Assembly (NCBI GenBank): GCA_900100325.1 | Contig: LT629697.1 | Location: 3,159,423 to 3,223,422 of the forward strand | DNA: 64,000 nt | Reading direction: 5' to 3' | From: Frankineae bacterium MT45 | GTDB taxonomy: Bacteria > Actinomycetota > Actinomycetes > Mycobacteriales > Jatrophihabitantaceae | Shown here: in pieces, positions 47,782-55,288 of the stretch | Layout of the letters: the number at the start of each line of letters is the position of its first letter | Position numbering within the stretch: the stretch's first letter is position 1 | The notes under the pieces: generated by a model | The model's database searches: none | What the model was told of the DNA's origin: nothing | The model's input: the letters and a program-made list of their open reading frames with translations, nothing else | Made by a program: the position numbers and the translations under genes

Positions 47782-48923
47782 AGCAGCGAACTCTCGGTTT
47801 CTGCCGTCGACCGCCCGGTTGCCAAGGCAACGTAGGTCGCCGCGAAGTCACCGAAGGTCGTCGCCACAGCGAAGCGGGTCAATGCCGGCGCCTCTGGCAC
47901 TTCGACCGGCCACGATCGCAGGTTCGACCTCTCGGCCATGGCCTGCAGCCGATGTAGTGCCTCTCGGGCCGCTGCCTGGTCCGGCGACTCCTCGACGAGC
48001 GCCGCCGTCGGGCCGAAGTCGGCCGGGAGCAGCGGAGACCGTTCGCCGCCGACCAGAATCAGCCTTGGTTTCAACACAACTTCCTCCACCCGGTCGGCGA
48101 AGAAATCCTCCTCGGCCGAGGTGGTCGTGTCTTGAGCGAGGACAGCGGCGATCCGATCGACACCGTTGGGCATGCTCGCCCACAGCGATCGCAGGCCGGC
48201 GATCCGCTGAAAACTATGGGCAATCGTCTCGGCAGCGACGGCCGCCAGGGTTCCGGTGCCGACCACCACCGGAAGGCTCTCCATCAGCTGCAGGGCAAGC
48301 GACTTGGCTTGGTTGGCGTAGCTGTCGGCCCCCGGACGGCAGTCGTAGCAGGTCGAGTCGAGTTGGTCGGCCAATTCGCTCCAGCGTGGCGGCGCGATCA
48401 GGCCAAGTTCGGTGGCCGCGCTCAGCAGTGCTGTCAACACGCTCCAGCGAGCGGCCTGCGGGTGCGTCAACGGATCCACCGGCACCAGCGGCTGCCGGCC
48501 GGCGGCCTCACCCACGGCACTCTCCGCCGGTGCCGCCACCGCGATCGCCAGACCACGGCGCTGCGCGGCGTCGACCAGCGTCGCGAGACGAGCCGACATG
48601 CCCTGCTGACAACCGACGAGCAGCGCATCGGCGGAGCCGGCCCACTGGGGAAGTTCGGAGTCTTCCCAGACCATCGCCGGAGCCCGCGCGGCCGCGGCGG
48701 TGGCCACCAGCCGTCCGGAGTCGGCGTGCACCCCGTCCGTTGCTACCAGCAGGGCGCGGGGCGGGACGTCAGAGCGCAGCCGGACGAGACCGGTCTCGGC
48801 GCTCGCGGTCTGGGCCCGTCGCACCTCGGCGCCGGCGGTGGCCAACTGCCAGAGCAGGTTTCCCGAATCGCGGGCCGCCAGTGCGTCCGCATCATCGAGG
48901 ATCTCCGGCTCGGGGACGCTCAC
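47778..48923 (-). CDS. SIS-domain sugar-phosphate isomerase-like protein (Rv3256c-like)
   Basis: A 381-residue protein with an N-terminal region of variable sequence and a SIS/phosphoglucose-phosphomannose isomerase C-terminal part (WSVLTALLSAATELGLIAPP, then LPVVVGTGTLAAVAAETIAHSFQRIAGLR). The family's catalytic residues cannot be confirmed by eye. It sits between phosphomannomutase and manA, as Rv3256c does, so it probably takes part in mannose activation or its regulation. GTG 48923 overlaps the Trm112 stop. Its own stop overlaps the transporter/ManA start (GTGA), so the run of genes is one transcription unit. Confidence 0.75.
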   Translation of the reverse strand: MSVPEPEILDDADALAARDSGNLLWQLATAGAEVRRAQTASAETGLVRLRSDVPPRALLVATDGVHADSGRLVATAAAARAPAMVWEDSELPQWAGSADALLVGCQQGMSARLATLVDAAQRRGLAIAVAAPAESAVGEAAGRQPLVPVDPLTHPQAARWSVLTALLSAATELGLIAPPRWSELADQLDSTCYDCRPGADSYANQAKSLALQLMESLPVVVGTGTLAAVAAETIAHSFQRIAGLRSLWASMPNGVDRIAAVLAQDTTTSAEEDFFADRVEEVVLKPRLILVGGERSPLLPADFGPTAALVEESPDQAAAREALHRLQAMAERSNLRSWPVEVPEAPALTRFAVATTFGDFAATYVALATGRSTAETESSLL

Positions 48924-49126
48924 GTACCCGCAGGTGCCGATGCCGGAATGCCGAAGCCGTTGGGTCCGGGCGTCGCTTCGTCCAGGAGGAGAACCGGGAT
49001 GCCGTCGCGGATCGGGAAGGTCGAGAGGCAGCTGGTACAGACCAGCGTGTCGGCGTCGACCCGCAGTGCGGCATGGTCGTCACTCGGGCAGGCCAGAATG
49101 GCCAACAGTTCTGGAGAGATCGTCAT
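48920..49126 (-). CDS. Trm112 family zinc-ribbon protein
   Basis: A 68-residue Trm112-like (UPF0434) protein with a short zinc ribbon: LLAILACPSDDHAALRVDADTLVCTSCLSTFPIRDGIPVLLLDEA, including cysteines at about 13, 30 and 33. Trm112 partners with methyltransferases in eukaryotes; the bacterial role is unknown. It overlaps the phosphomannomutase stop at one end and the SIS gene start at the other, so all three are translated together. The tail is Gly/Pro-rich. ATG 49126 is the start. Confidence 0.86.
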   Translation of the reverse strand: MTISPELLAILACPSDDHAALRVDADTLVCTSCLSTFPIRDGIPVLLLDEATPGPNGFGIPASAPAGT

Positions 49127-50517
49127 GCGGTGTGACCCTTCGGGAGTGCCTCGGAGCGGATGACGGCGAGTGCCTCATCGCGCAGGGCCGCCATCTGGAG
49201 TTCGGTCGGGGCCTCTACGTTCAATCGCAGCAGCGGTTCGGTGTTCGAGGCCCGAACGTTGAACCAGCTCCCCTCGCCGAGGTCGATGGTGAGTCCGTCC
49301 AACTCGTCCGTGCTCACCGTCCGCTGCGCGAACGCGTCGCGGATGGCCGCGATCCGGGCCGGTTGATCGTCGACCGTGGAGTTGATCTCGCCCGAGGAGA
49401 CGTACCGCTCGTACTGGGCACTGATCTGGGCCAGCGTCTCATCCTGCTCGCCGAGCGCTGCGAGCACGTGCAGTGCGGCCAGCATGCCGGTGTCGGCCCG
49501 CCAGAAATCGGTGAAGTAGTAGTGGGCCGAGTGCTCGCCCCCGAAGATCGCTCCGGTGCTGGCCATCTCGGCTTTGATGAAGGAGTGCCCGACCCGGGTG
49601 CGTAGCGCGACCCCACCCGCCTCACCGATGACCTCCGGCACGGCCCGCGACGTGATCACGTTGTGAATCACGGTCGCACCTGGGGACTTGGCCAGTTCGC
49701 GCACCGCGATCAGGCCGGTGATGGCACTCGGCGAGACCGGGTTGCCAGCGGCGTCGATGACGAAGCAGCGATCGGCATCGCCGTCGAAGGCCAGGCCGAT
49801 GTCGGCCGCCTCCTCGACAACCTTCTTCTGCAGATCGATCAGGTTGGCCGGCTCCAGCGGGTTGGCCTCGTGGTTGGGGAAGGATCCGTCCAGTTCGAAG
49901 TAGAGCGGGACGATCTCGAGCGGCAACCCGGGCAGCAGCTCATCGCCGAGAACGGCGGGGACCGTGTAGCCGCCCATTCCGTTGCCCGCGTCGACGACGA
50001 CTTTGAGCGGCCGGATCGCGGTGAGGTCGACCAGCGACCTCAGGTAACCGGCGTAGTCGCCGAGCATGTCACGCTTCTCGATGTCGGGTTCGGCGTCGGG
50101 GACCGATCCGGAGTCCAGCAGCTCCTGGGCCCGGAGCCGGATCTCGGTCAGACCGGTGTCCTGACCGATCGCGACCGCGCCGGCCCGGCAGAGCTTGATG
50201 CCGTTGTACTTGGCCGGATTGTGACTGGCCGTGAACATCGCACCGGGAAGGTCGAGGACGCCCGCCGCGTAGTAGAGCATGTCGGTGGAGGCGAGGCCGG
50301 CCTCAATCACGCTGGCCCCCGCCGCCGCGGCCCCACGCGCGAAGGCACCGGCCAAGGCGGGACCGGATTCGCGCATATCGTGCGCGGTGACGATTCGACT
50401 GGCGCCGGTGACCTCGACAAAGGCCGCGCCTAACGCCTGGGCTACTTTCTCGTCGAGTTGGTCGGGGTACGTGCCGCGCACGTCGTAAGCCTTAACAAAC
50501 TCAGCGAGGTTGACCAT
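49123..50517 (-). CDS. manB: Phosphomannomutase/phosphoglucomutase
   Basis: A 464-residue alpha-D-phosphohexomutase that interconverts mannose-6-P and mannose-1-P (or the glucose forms), supplying GDP-mannose for glycans. The active-site serine is in TASHNP (about 96-101). The metal-binding loop DGDADRC, the sugar-binding GGEHSAHYYF and the C-terminal phosphate-binding loop FNVRASNTEPLLRL are intact, so it is active by sequence. ATG 50517 is the start (MVNLAEFVKAYDVRG). It is the first gene of the overlapping manB-Trm112-SIS-manA run. The same order is known for Rv3257c-Rv3255c. Confidence 0.94.
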   Translation of the reverse strand: MVNLAEFVKAYDVRGTYPDQLDEKVAQALGAAFVEVTGASRIVTAHDMRESGPALAGAFARGAAAAGASVIEAGLASTDMLYYAAGVLDLPGAMFTASHNPAKYNGIKLCRAGAVAIGQDTGLTEIRLRAQELLDSGSVPDAEPDIEKRDMLGDYAGYLRSLVDLTAIRPLKVVVDAGNGMGGYTVPAVLGDELLPGLPLEIVPLYFELDGSFPNHEANPLEPANLIDLQKKVVEEAADIGLAFDGDADRCFVIDAAGNPVSPSAITGLIAVRELAKSPGATVIHNVITSRAVPEVIGEAGGVALRTRVGHSFIKAEMASTGAIFGGEHSAHYYFTDFWRADTGMLAALHVLAALGEQDETLAQISAQYERYVSSGEINSTVDDQPARIAAIRDAFAQRTVSTDELDGLTIDLGEGSWFNVRASNTEPLLRLNVEAPTELQMAALRDEALAVIRSEALPKGHTA

Positions 50518-50581
50518 GTGGAGAGTTTAGCGGCGTGGAGGCCCCCGACCGAAGTCCCCCCGGGACCGGGTGACATGAGGC

Positions 50582-50977
50582 TCAGCGCGAGGGCGGGACC
50601 ACGCTCAGGTGGCCGCGACGGGCTACCCCGAGCTGGCTTGCCGGGGGTGTCGGGCCGTCTGCGGTGACGGCGTACGGTGCGCCGCCGGGCATCGGGCCAG
50701 CGTCCGAACGGGCCGCCTCGCGGACGGCGTCGGCCAGTGCCTCGAGGTCGTCGGCCTGCGGCACCGGGGAGGGGAACTCACCCGTGTGGCGCACCACCTC
50801 CCAGCCCCTGGGCACGGTGAGACTCATCGCGTGCTGCTCACAGAGGTCATAGGAGTGCGGTTCGGCGAAGCTTGCGAGCGGGCCGACAACAGCCGTCGAG
50901 TCCGAGTAAACATAGGTCAGCGTCGCCACCGCCGACGTCCCGCAGCCGGTGCGGGTACAGGAACGCAGATGCCTCAC
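50582..50977 (-). CDS. DUF3499 family protein
   Basis: A 131-residue protein of the DUF3499 family. The start GTG 50977 gives RHLRSCTRTGCGTSAVATLTYVYSDSTAVVG, where paired cysteines and a later CEQHAMSL look like a small zinc ribbon. The middle is EVVRHTGEFPSPVPQADDLEALADAVREA, and the end is Pro/Ser/Val-rich (LSVVPPSR). Its function is unknown. It lies between the phosphomannomutase and whiB genes, as Rv3258c does. It is divergent from the metallopeptidase-like gene. There is no good ribosome site, so translation may be leaderless. Confidence 0.82.
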   Translation of the reverse strand: MRHLRSCTRTGCGTSAVATLTYVYSDSTAVVGPLASFAEPHSYDLCEQHAMSLTVPRGWEVVRHTGEFPSPVPQADDLEALADAVREAARSDAGPMPGGAPYAVTADGPTPPASQLGVARRGHLSVVPPSR

Positions 50978-51122
50978 AGTCGCTGACGATAGCGCCTCGA
51001 CGCCTCCGCCGCCCGGATGAGCCGACTCCCGGCGCCCCCGTGTCGCTGTCGTGCGCGGCGTCACTCTCGCCACGAGTAGCTGTCGGACCGGATTGTCAGC
51101 ACCCCGGCGTAACGTTCGTTTC

Positions 51123-51590
51123 GTGTCGGAGACAACCGAAGCGCGTTCCCCCCGCCGTCGGCGGCGTGATCGTCATGGCCGCGGGATGCGCGGCGTGCTG
51201 GCGCCCAGCGGCGTGCCGATCAGCCGGACGCGGGCCCAGAGCTTCGACGAGGTGGTTCTGGACGCAGTCGAGCATCTGGAGAGCCACTGGCCAGGTGAAC
51301 TCGACGGCATCGAGTTCGCCGTCGATGACGTGCCCGTCTTCGCCACAGCAGACGACATCGAGTTCGACACCGATGTCGTCGCCGACCACGGAGTCGCGCT
51401 CGGCCGGCTACTTCGCCCCGGCGGGCGAGACTCGGCCGACTCGATCCAGCCGGTGGTACTGATCTATCGACGCCCGATCGAGGCGCGCACCGCGACCGGC
51501 GATGAACGATCGAGTCTCGTCTTTGCCGTCGTCGCCGAATTAGTGGCGCAACTCAACGGCAAGGATGTCGACGACATACACCCGCTCTGA
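51123..51590 (+). CDS. Metallopeptidase-family protein (Rv3259-like) without visible HExxH
   Basis: A 155-residue protein whose core, RTRAQSFDEVVLDAVEHLESHWPGELDGIEFAVDDVP, then PVVLIYRRPIEART and FAVVAELVAQLNGKDVDDIHPL, matches the small actinobacterial metallopeptidase family next to whiB2. The catalytic HExxH is not visible. The usual helix carries no His pair, so zinc binding is doubtful. GTG 51123 (VSETTEARSPRRRRRDR) is chosen; the frame extends upstream without a ribosome site. It lies between DUF3499 (divergent) and whiB (convergent), as in Rv3258c-Rv3260c. Confidence 0.72.
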   Translation: MSETTEARSPRRRRRDRHGRGMRGVLAPSGVPISRTRAQSFDEVVLDAVEHLESHWPGELDGIEFAVDDVPVFATADDIEFDTDVVADHGVALGRLLRPGGRDSADSIQPVVLIYRRPIEARTATGDERSSLVFAVVAELVAQLNGKDVDDIHPL

Positions 51591-51617
51591 CGAGCGGTAG
51601 TTCTAGCTAGTCCGAGG

Positions 51618-51917
51618 TCAGATCGCCATACGCTTCATACGGCGGCGCTCGCGCTCGGAGAGGCCGCCCCAGATGCCGAAGCGCTCGTCGTTGAGCAGCG
51701 CGTACTCCAGGCATTCGGTGCGGACTTCGCATCCAGTGCAGATGCGCTTGGCCTCGCGAGTGGAGCCACCCTTCTCGGGGAAGAATGCCTCAGGGTCTGT
51801 CTGCGAGCAGAGGGCGCGCTCCTGCCAACTCTCTTCGTCCGGGAGACCGAAGATGGAGGTCAGTTCGTCGTCGCCTGCCGCAGTGATATCAGTCTGGTCA
51901 CCGATCAAGTCCGTCAC
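51618..51917 (-). CDS. whiB2: WhiB-family regulator (WhiB2/WhmD-like)
   Basis: A 99-residue iron-sulfur regulator. Cysteines at about 37, 60, 63 and 69 (ALCSQTDPEAF and CTGCEVRTEC) bind a 4Fe-4S cluster. The GIWGG beta-turn near 85 and the basic tail LSERERRRMKRMAI are typical of WhiB2/WhmD, which controls septation and division in mycobacteria. GTG 51917 has AGGGAG about five bases upstream. The neighbours (DUF3499, metallopeptidase, PMM) match the M. tuberculosis whiB2 locus, which supports the subfamily assignment. The 252-bp gap to fbiC contains no recognised feature. Confidence 0.92.
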   Translation of the reverse strand: MTDLIGDQTDITAAGDDELTSIFGLPDEESWQERALCSQTDPEAFFPEKGGSTREAKRICTGCEVRTECLEYALLNDERFGIWGGLSERERRRMKRMAI

Positions 51918-52169
51918 TGCGACTCCCTTTGGTTCATGTTCGTTCTACTCATTTTTGTGTCTTTTCGGGGGATTGATGTGGACACGGACCCCAAGTCTTT
52001 GCCGATTCACTCCGGAACTCTCCGGCCAACTTCAGCCAAGAGAACCTGACCGCCGATCAGTGGATCGCTACTCGTCTCGGGTGGATAACACTGAGGGAAT
52101 TACACCCATGTCGTTACCCCTAAGTCAAGCCGAGATCTGATAATGCTGGGATTTGATGTCAGCTGAGCG

Positions 52170-54698
52170 TTAAGCAACGACTGACGGGCGGCCGTAGAGC
52201 GTGCTCCGCTGACGGGCCGGGCGCCCGATACTGGCCGCCAATTCTTCGAGTTCGTGGATCTCGCGGCGAGACCCGTTCTCCGACCCGGCCATCCGGCTGA
52301 TCGTCTCCTCCATGAGCGTGCCGCCGAGGTCATTGGCCCCGCTTCTGAGCATGTCACGGGTGCCGTCGTCACCGAGTTTCACCCAGCTGGTCTGGATGTT
52401 GTGGACGCGGCCGTGCAGCAGAATCCGGCTCATCGCGTGCACGGCGCGGGTGTCCCGCGACGAAGGGCCGGGCCGAGCCAGGCCGGCAAGGTAGATCGGC
52501 GACTGATTGTGAACGAAGGGCAGTGGGACGAACTCGGTGAAGCCCCCGGTCTCGTCCTGCAGCCGGCCGATGAGCTGGATGTGACGCACCCAGTGATCGG
52601 GTCGGTCGACGTGGCCGAACATCATCGTGGCGGTGGATGGGATGCCGAGGCGGTGGGCGGTGGTCACCACCTCGATCCAGGCGCTGGTCGGGAGCTTCCC
52701 CTTCGTCAGCACCCAGCGCACTTCGTCGTCAAGGATCTCGGCGGCGGTTCCGGGGATCGAGTCCAGCCCGGCCTCCTTGGCCGCGCTCAGCCAGTCCCGC
52801 ACCGAGAGGTCGGCCCGGCTGGCGCCGTTGATGATCTCCATCGGGCTGAAGGCGTGCAGGTGAATCTGGGGGGCGGCAAGCTTCACCGCACGGGCCAGGT
52901 CGAAGTAGGCCGAAGCCGGCATCGCCGGATCGATCCCACCCTGCATGCAGATCTCGGTCGCTCCCTCGGCCACGGCTTCCCGGACGCGGTTGGCGACGTC
53001 CTCACCGGAGAGGGTGTACGCGTCGGCGTCGGTGGCCCGCTGGGCGAATGCGCAGAAGCGGCAGCCGGTGTAGCAGACATTGGTGAAGTTGATGTTCCGG
53101 TTCACCACGTAGGTGATGTCGTCGCCGACGGCATCGGCGCGCAGGCCGTCGGCCAGCGCACAGATCGCATCCATGGCGGCTCCGTCGGCCGTCATCAGCA
53201 GCAACGCCTCGGCCTCGGTGAGGGCACCCGGATCCCGTTCAGCGGCCCGCAGCGCCGCGGCCACCTCCGAATCCAGCCGCTGCGGCTGCCGGTCGGCGGG
53301 CTGCGGAATGATCCGCGTCGCCACCTCCTGCCAGTCGCCGTAGACCTCGTCAAAGTCACCCCGCCGGTCGGTGGTGCGGCCCGAGGTGTCGATCTCGGTG
53401 TGCAGTTCCACGCGCCCGGAGGAGACCCAGTGCGCGTCCGGCTCCTGCCAGGGCTGCCCGCTGACCGTGGCGTCCTCGCGGGCCAGCCCGTCCGGTTGCG
53501 CCAGGGCACGGACGTGAGTGAGCAGACGGGGGTCGAGCCACGGCGTCTCGGCCCGGACGTAGGGCGGATGTGCGGTGAGGCGCTCGCGGAGCGTGAAGCC
53601 GGCGGCGGCACTCACTTCGCGGAGGGCGTCGATGTTCGGCCACGGACGCTCCGGGTTCACGTGGTCGGGCGTCAGCGGGGAGACGCCACCCCAGTCGTCG
53701 ATCCCGGCGCCGATGAGACGGCTGCACTCATCCAGATCGACCAGGTTCGGCGGGGCCTGGATGCGCATGGAGGGGCCTAGCAGCAGGCGGCTGACAGCGA
53801 TCGCCGCCACGAAGCTGTCGAGGTCGGCATCGGGCTCGTTGCGCATCGCGGTATCCGGTTTAGCCCGGAAATTCTGGACGATCACCTCTTGAATCCCGCC
53901 ATATTCGCGGGCGACCTGACGGATGGCGAAGATCGACTCGGCCCGTTCGACCCGGGTCTCGCCGATGCCGACGAGGATCCCGGTGGTGAAGGGAATCCCG
54001 AGCCGTCCAGCGTCCTCCAGCACCCGCAGCCGTACGGCCGGGTCCTTGTCCGGACTCCCGAAATGAACCCCGCCGGGCTCCTCGAAGATCCGCCGCGAGG
54101 TCGTCTCCAGCATCATCCCCATGCTCGGCGCGACCGGCTTGAGGCGCTGCAACTCCGTCCAACTCATGACACCCGGATTGAGATGCGGCAGCAGCCCGGT
54201 GCGCTCGAGCACGGCGATGGCCGCGGCCCGCAGGTAGGAGAGCGTGGAGTCGTACCCGCGCTCCTCCAGCCACTGCGCCGCCTGCGGCCAGCGATCTTCG
54301 GGGCGGTCACCCAGGGTGAAGAGCGCCTCCTTGCACCCCATCAAGGCACCCTGCGCCGCAATCTCGACCACCTCGTCGATCTCGAGGTACGCACTGGGCA
54401 ACCGGTTAGGTGTCGTCACGAAGGTGCAGTAGTGGCAGCGGTCGCGGCAGAGTCTGGTCAAGGGGATGAAGACCTTGCGCGAATAGGTGATCAGGCCTTC
54501 CTGACCGGCGGCCCGCAGCCCGGCGTCCCGGACCCTAGCGGCGATGCGGCTGAGCTCCTCTAGGTCGGCACCGGTTGCGGCGAGCAGGACGGCGGCCTCG
54601 GTGACGTCCAGGGTGGCTGCGTCGCGGGCGCGACGAAGGGCCCGACGCATCGCCGAATCGGAGGGGGCGGACTCGAGTGATGCGAGCTCAGCTGTCAC
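52170..54698 (-). CDS. fbiC: FbiC, F420 biosynthesis radical SAM protein (CofG-CofH fusion)
   Basis: An 842-residue bifunctional F0 synthase that joins tyrosine and a flavin precursor to form the F420 chromophore. Two radical SAM modules are fused. The CofG part has [10 protein letters not shown] (Cys84, Cys88, Cys91) and the CofH part [11 protein letters not shown] (Cys542, Cys546, Cys549). The first half contains [12 protein letters not shown] and the second [24 protein letters not shown] 54698 starts it ([14 protein letters not shown]). In M. tuberculosis fbiA-fbiB lie beside whiB2 and fbiC elsewhere; here fbiC is at the whiB2 locus. Confidence 0.95.
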   Translation of the reverse strand: MTAELASLESAPSDSAMRRALRRARDAATLDVTEAAVLLAATGADLEELSRIAARVRDAGLRAAGQEGLITYSRKVFIPLTRLCRDRCHYCTFVTTPNRLPSAYLEIDEVVEIAAQGALMGCKEALFTLGDRPEDRWPQAAQWLEERGYDSTLSYLRAAAIAVLERTGLLPHLNPGVMSWTELQRLKPVAPSMGMMLETTSRRIFEEPGGVHFGSPDKDPAVRLRVLEDAGRLGIPFTTGILVGIGETRVERAESIFAIRQVAREYGGIQEVIVQNFRAKPDTAMRNEPDADLDSFVAAIAVSRLLLGPSMRIQAPPNLVDLDECSRLIGAGIDDWGGVSPLTPDHVNPERPWPNIDALREVSAAAGFTLRERLTAHPPYVRAETPWLDPRLLTHVRALAQPDGLAREDATVSGQPWQEPDAHWVSSGRVELHTEIDTSGRTTDRRGDFDEVYGDWQEVATRIIPQPADRQPQRLDSEVAAALRAAERDPGALTEAEALLLMTADGAAMDAICALADGLRADAVGDDITYVVNRNINFTNVCYTGCRFCAFAQRATDADAYTLSGEDVANRVREAVAEGATEICMQGGIDPAMPASAYFDLARAVKLAAPQIHLHAFSPMEIINGASRADLSVRDWLSAAKEAGLDSIPGTAAEILDDEVRWVLTKGKLPTSAWIEVVTTAHRLGIPSTATMMFGHVDRPDHWVRHIQLIGRLQDETGGFTEFVPLPFVHNQSPIYLAGLARPGPSSRDTRAVHAMSRILLHGRVHNIQTSWVKLGDDGTRDMLRSGANDLGGTLMEETISRMAGSENGSRREIHELEELAASIGRPARQRSTLYGRPSVVA

Positions 54699-54775
54699 CG
54701 GCCCAGCTTAATCATCGAAGGGCACGGCTATGACAGACGTCGCACAAACGTCGGGGTGGCGACGGTTGCCGCACC

Positions 54776-55210
54776 TCACACGGCGAGCTGGAACCAGACC
54801 GTCTTTCCCGGCGCCGGACGCCGGACCGAGACGCCCCACCGTGCGGCTATCGCGTCGACTATGCGCAGGCCCCGACCGCCGGTGCGCTCCGGGCCGGGGT
54901 CGGCGACGGGTACGACTTCGCTCACGTCTCCCCCGTCACTGACCTCCACCTCGATCCCGGATGGATTGGCCCGCAGGCTAAGCGCGATCTCCGGCCGGCC
55001 GTGGCGAACCGCGTTGGTCACCAATTCGGAGACGAGCAGTTCGGCGTCCTCGACGAGCCCCGGCGGGATGGCGTCCGCCCGCTCGGCGAGGTAACTGCGC
55101 GCAAGTCTCGGAGCGTCGTCCGTCTGGGGTAGCCAGATATCGCCTGACACAGTTATCGACCTCGCACTTCGACTGGGCATTTGGGGGTTCACTACATTCA
55201 TGCCCGTCAT
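54776..55210 (-). CDS. Anti-sigma-factor-type ATP-binding protein (HATPase_c)
   Basis: A roughly 144-residue single-domain ATPase of the RsbW/histidine-kinase-like group. It includes AELLVSELVTNAVRHGR (N box), EVEVSDGG (G1), and GGRGLRIVDAIAARWGV (G2). Such proteins bind a sigma factor or anti-sigma antagonist and regulate stress responses. Candidate starts are ATG 55210 (used), ATG 55201, ATG 55180 and GTG 55285; the last has a good GGAGAG but leaves only 3 bp from the divergent GGDEF-EAL gene. No cognate sigma or antagonist gene is adjacent. Confidence 0.82.
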   Translation of the reverse strand: MTGMNVVNPQMPSRSARSITVSGDIWLPQTDDAPRLARSYLAERADAIPPGLVEDAELLVSELVTNAVRHGRPEIALSLRANPSGIEVEVSDGGDVSEVVPVADPGPERTGGRGLRIVDAIAARWGVSVRRPAPGKTVWFQLAV

Positions 55211-55288
55211 CGGCCGTTCTCTATCAGTTACCTCAGACGGACGGCTCGGGCGGCTCAGGACCAGCCGACTTCGGTCGATAGTCACGCT

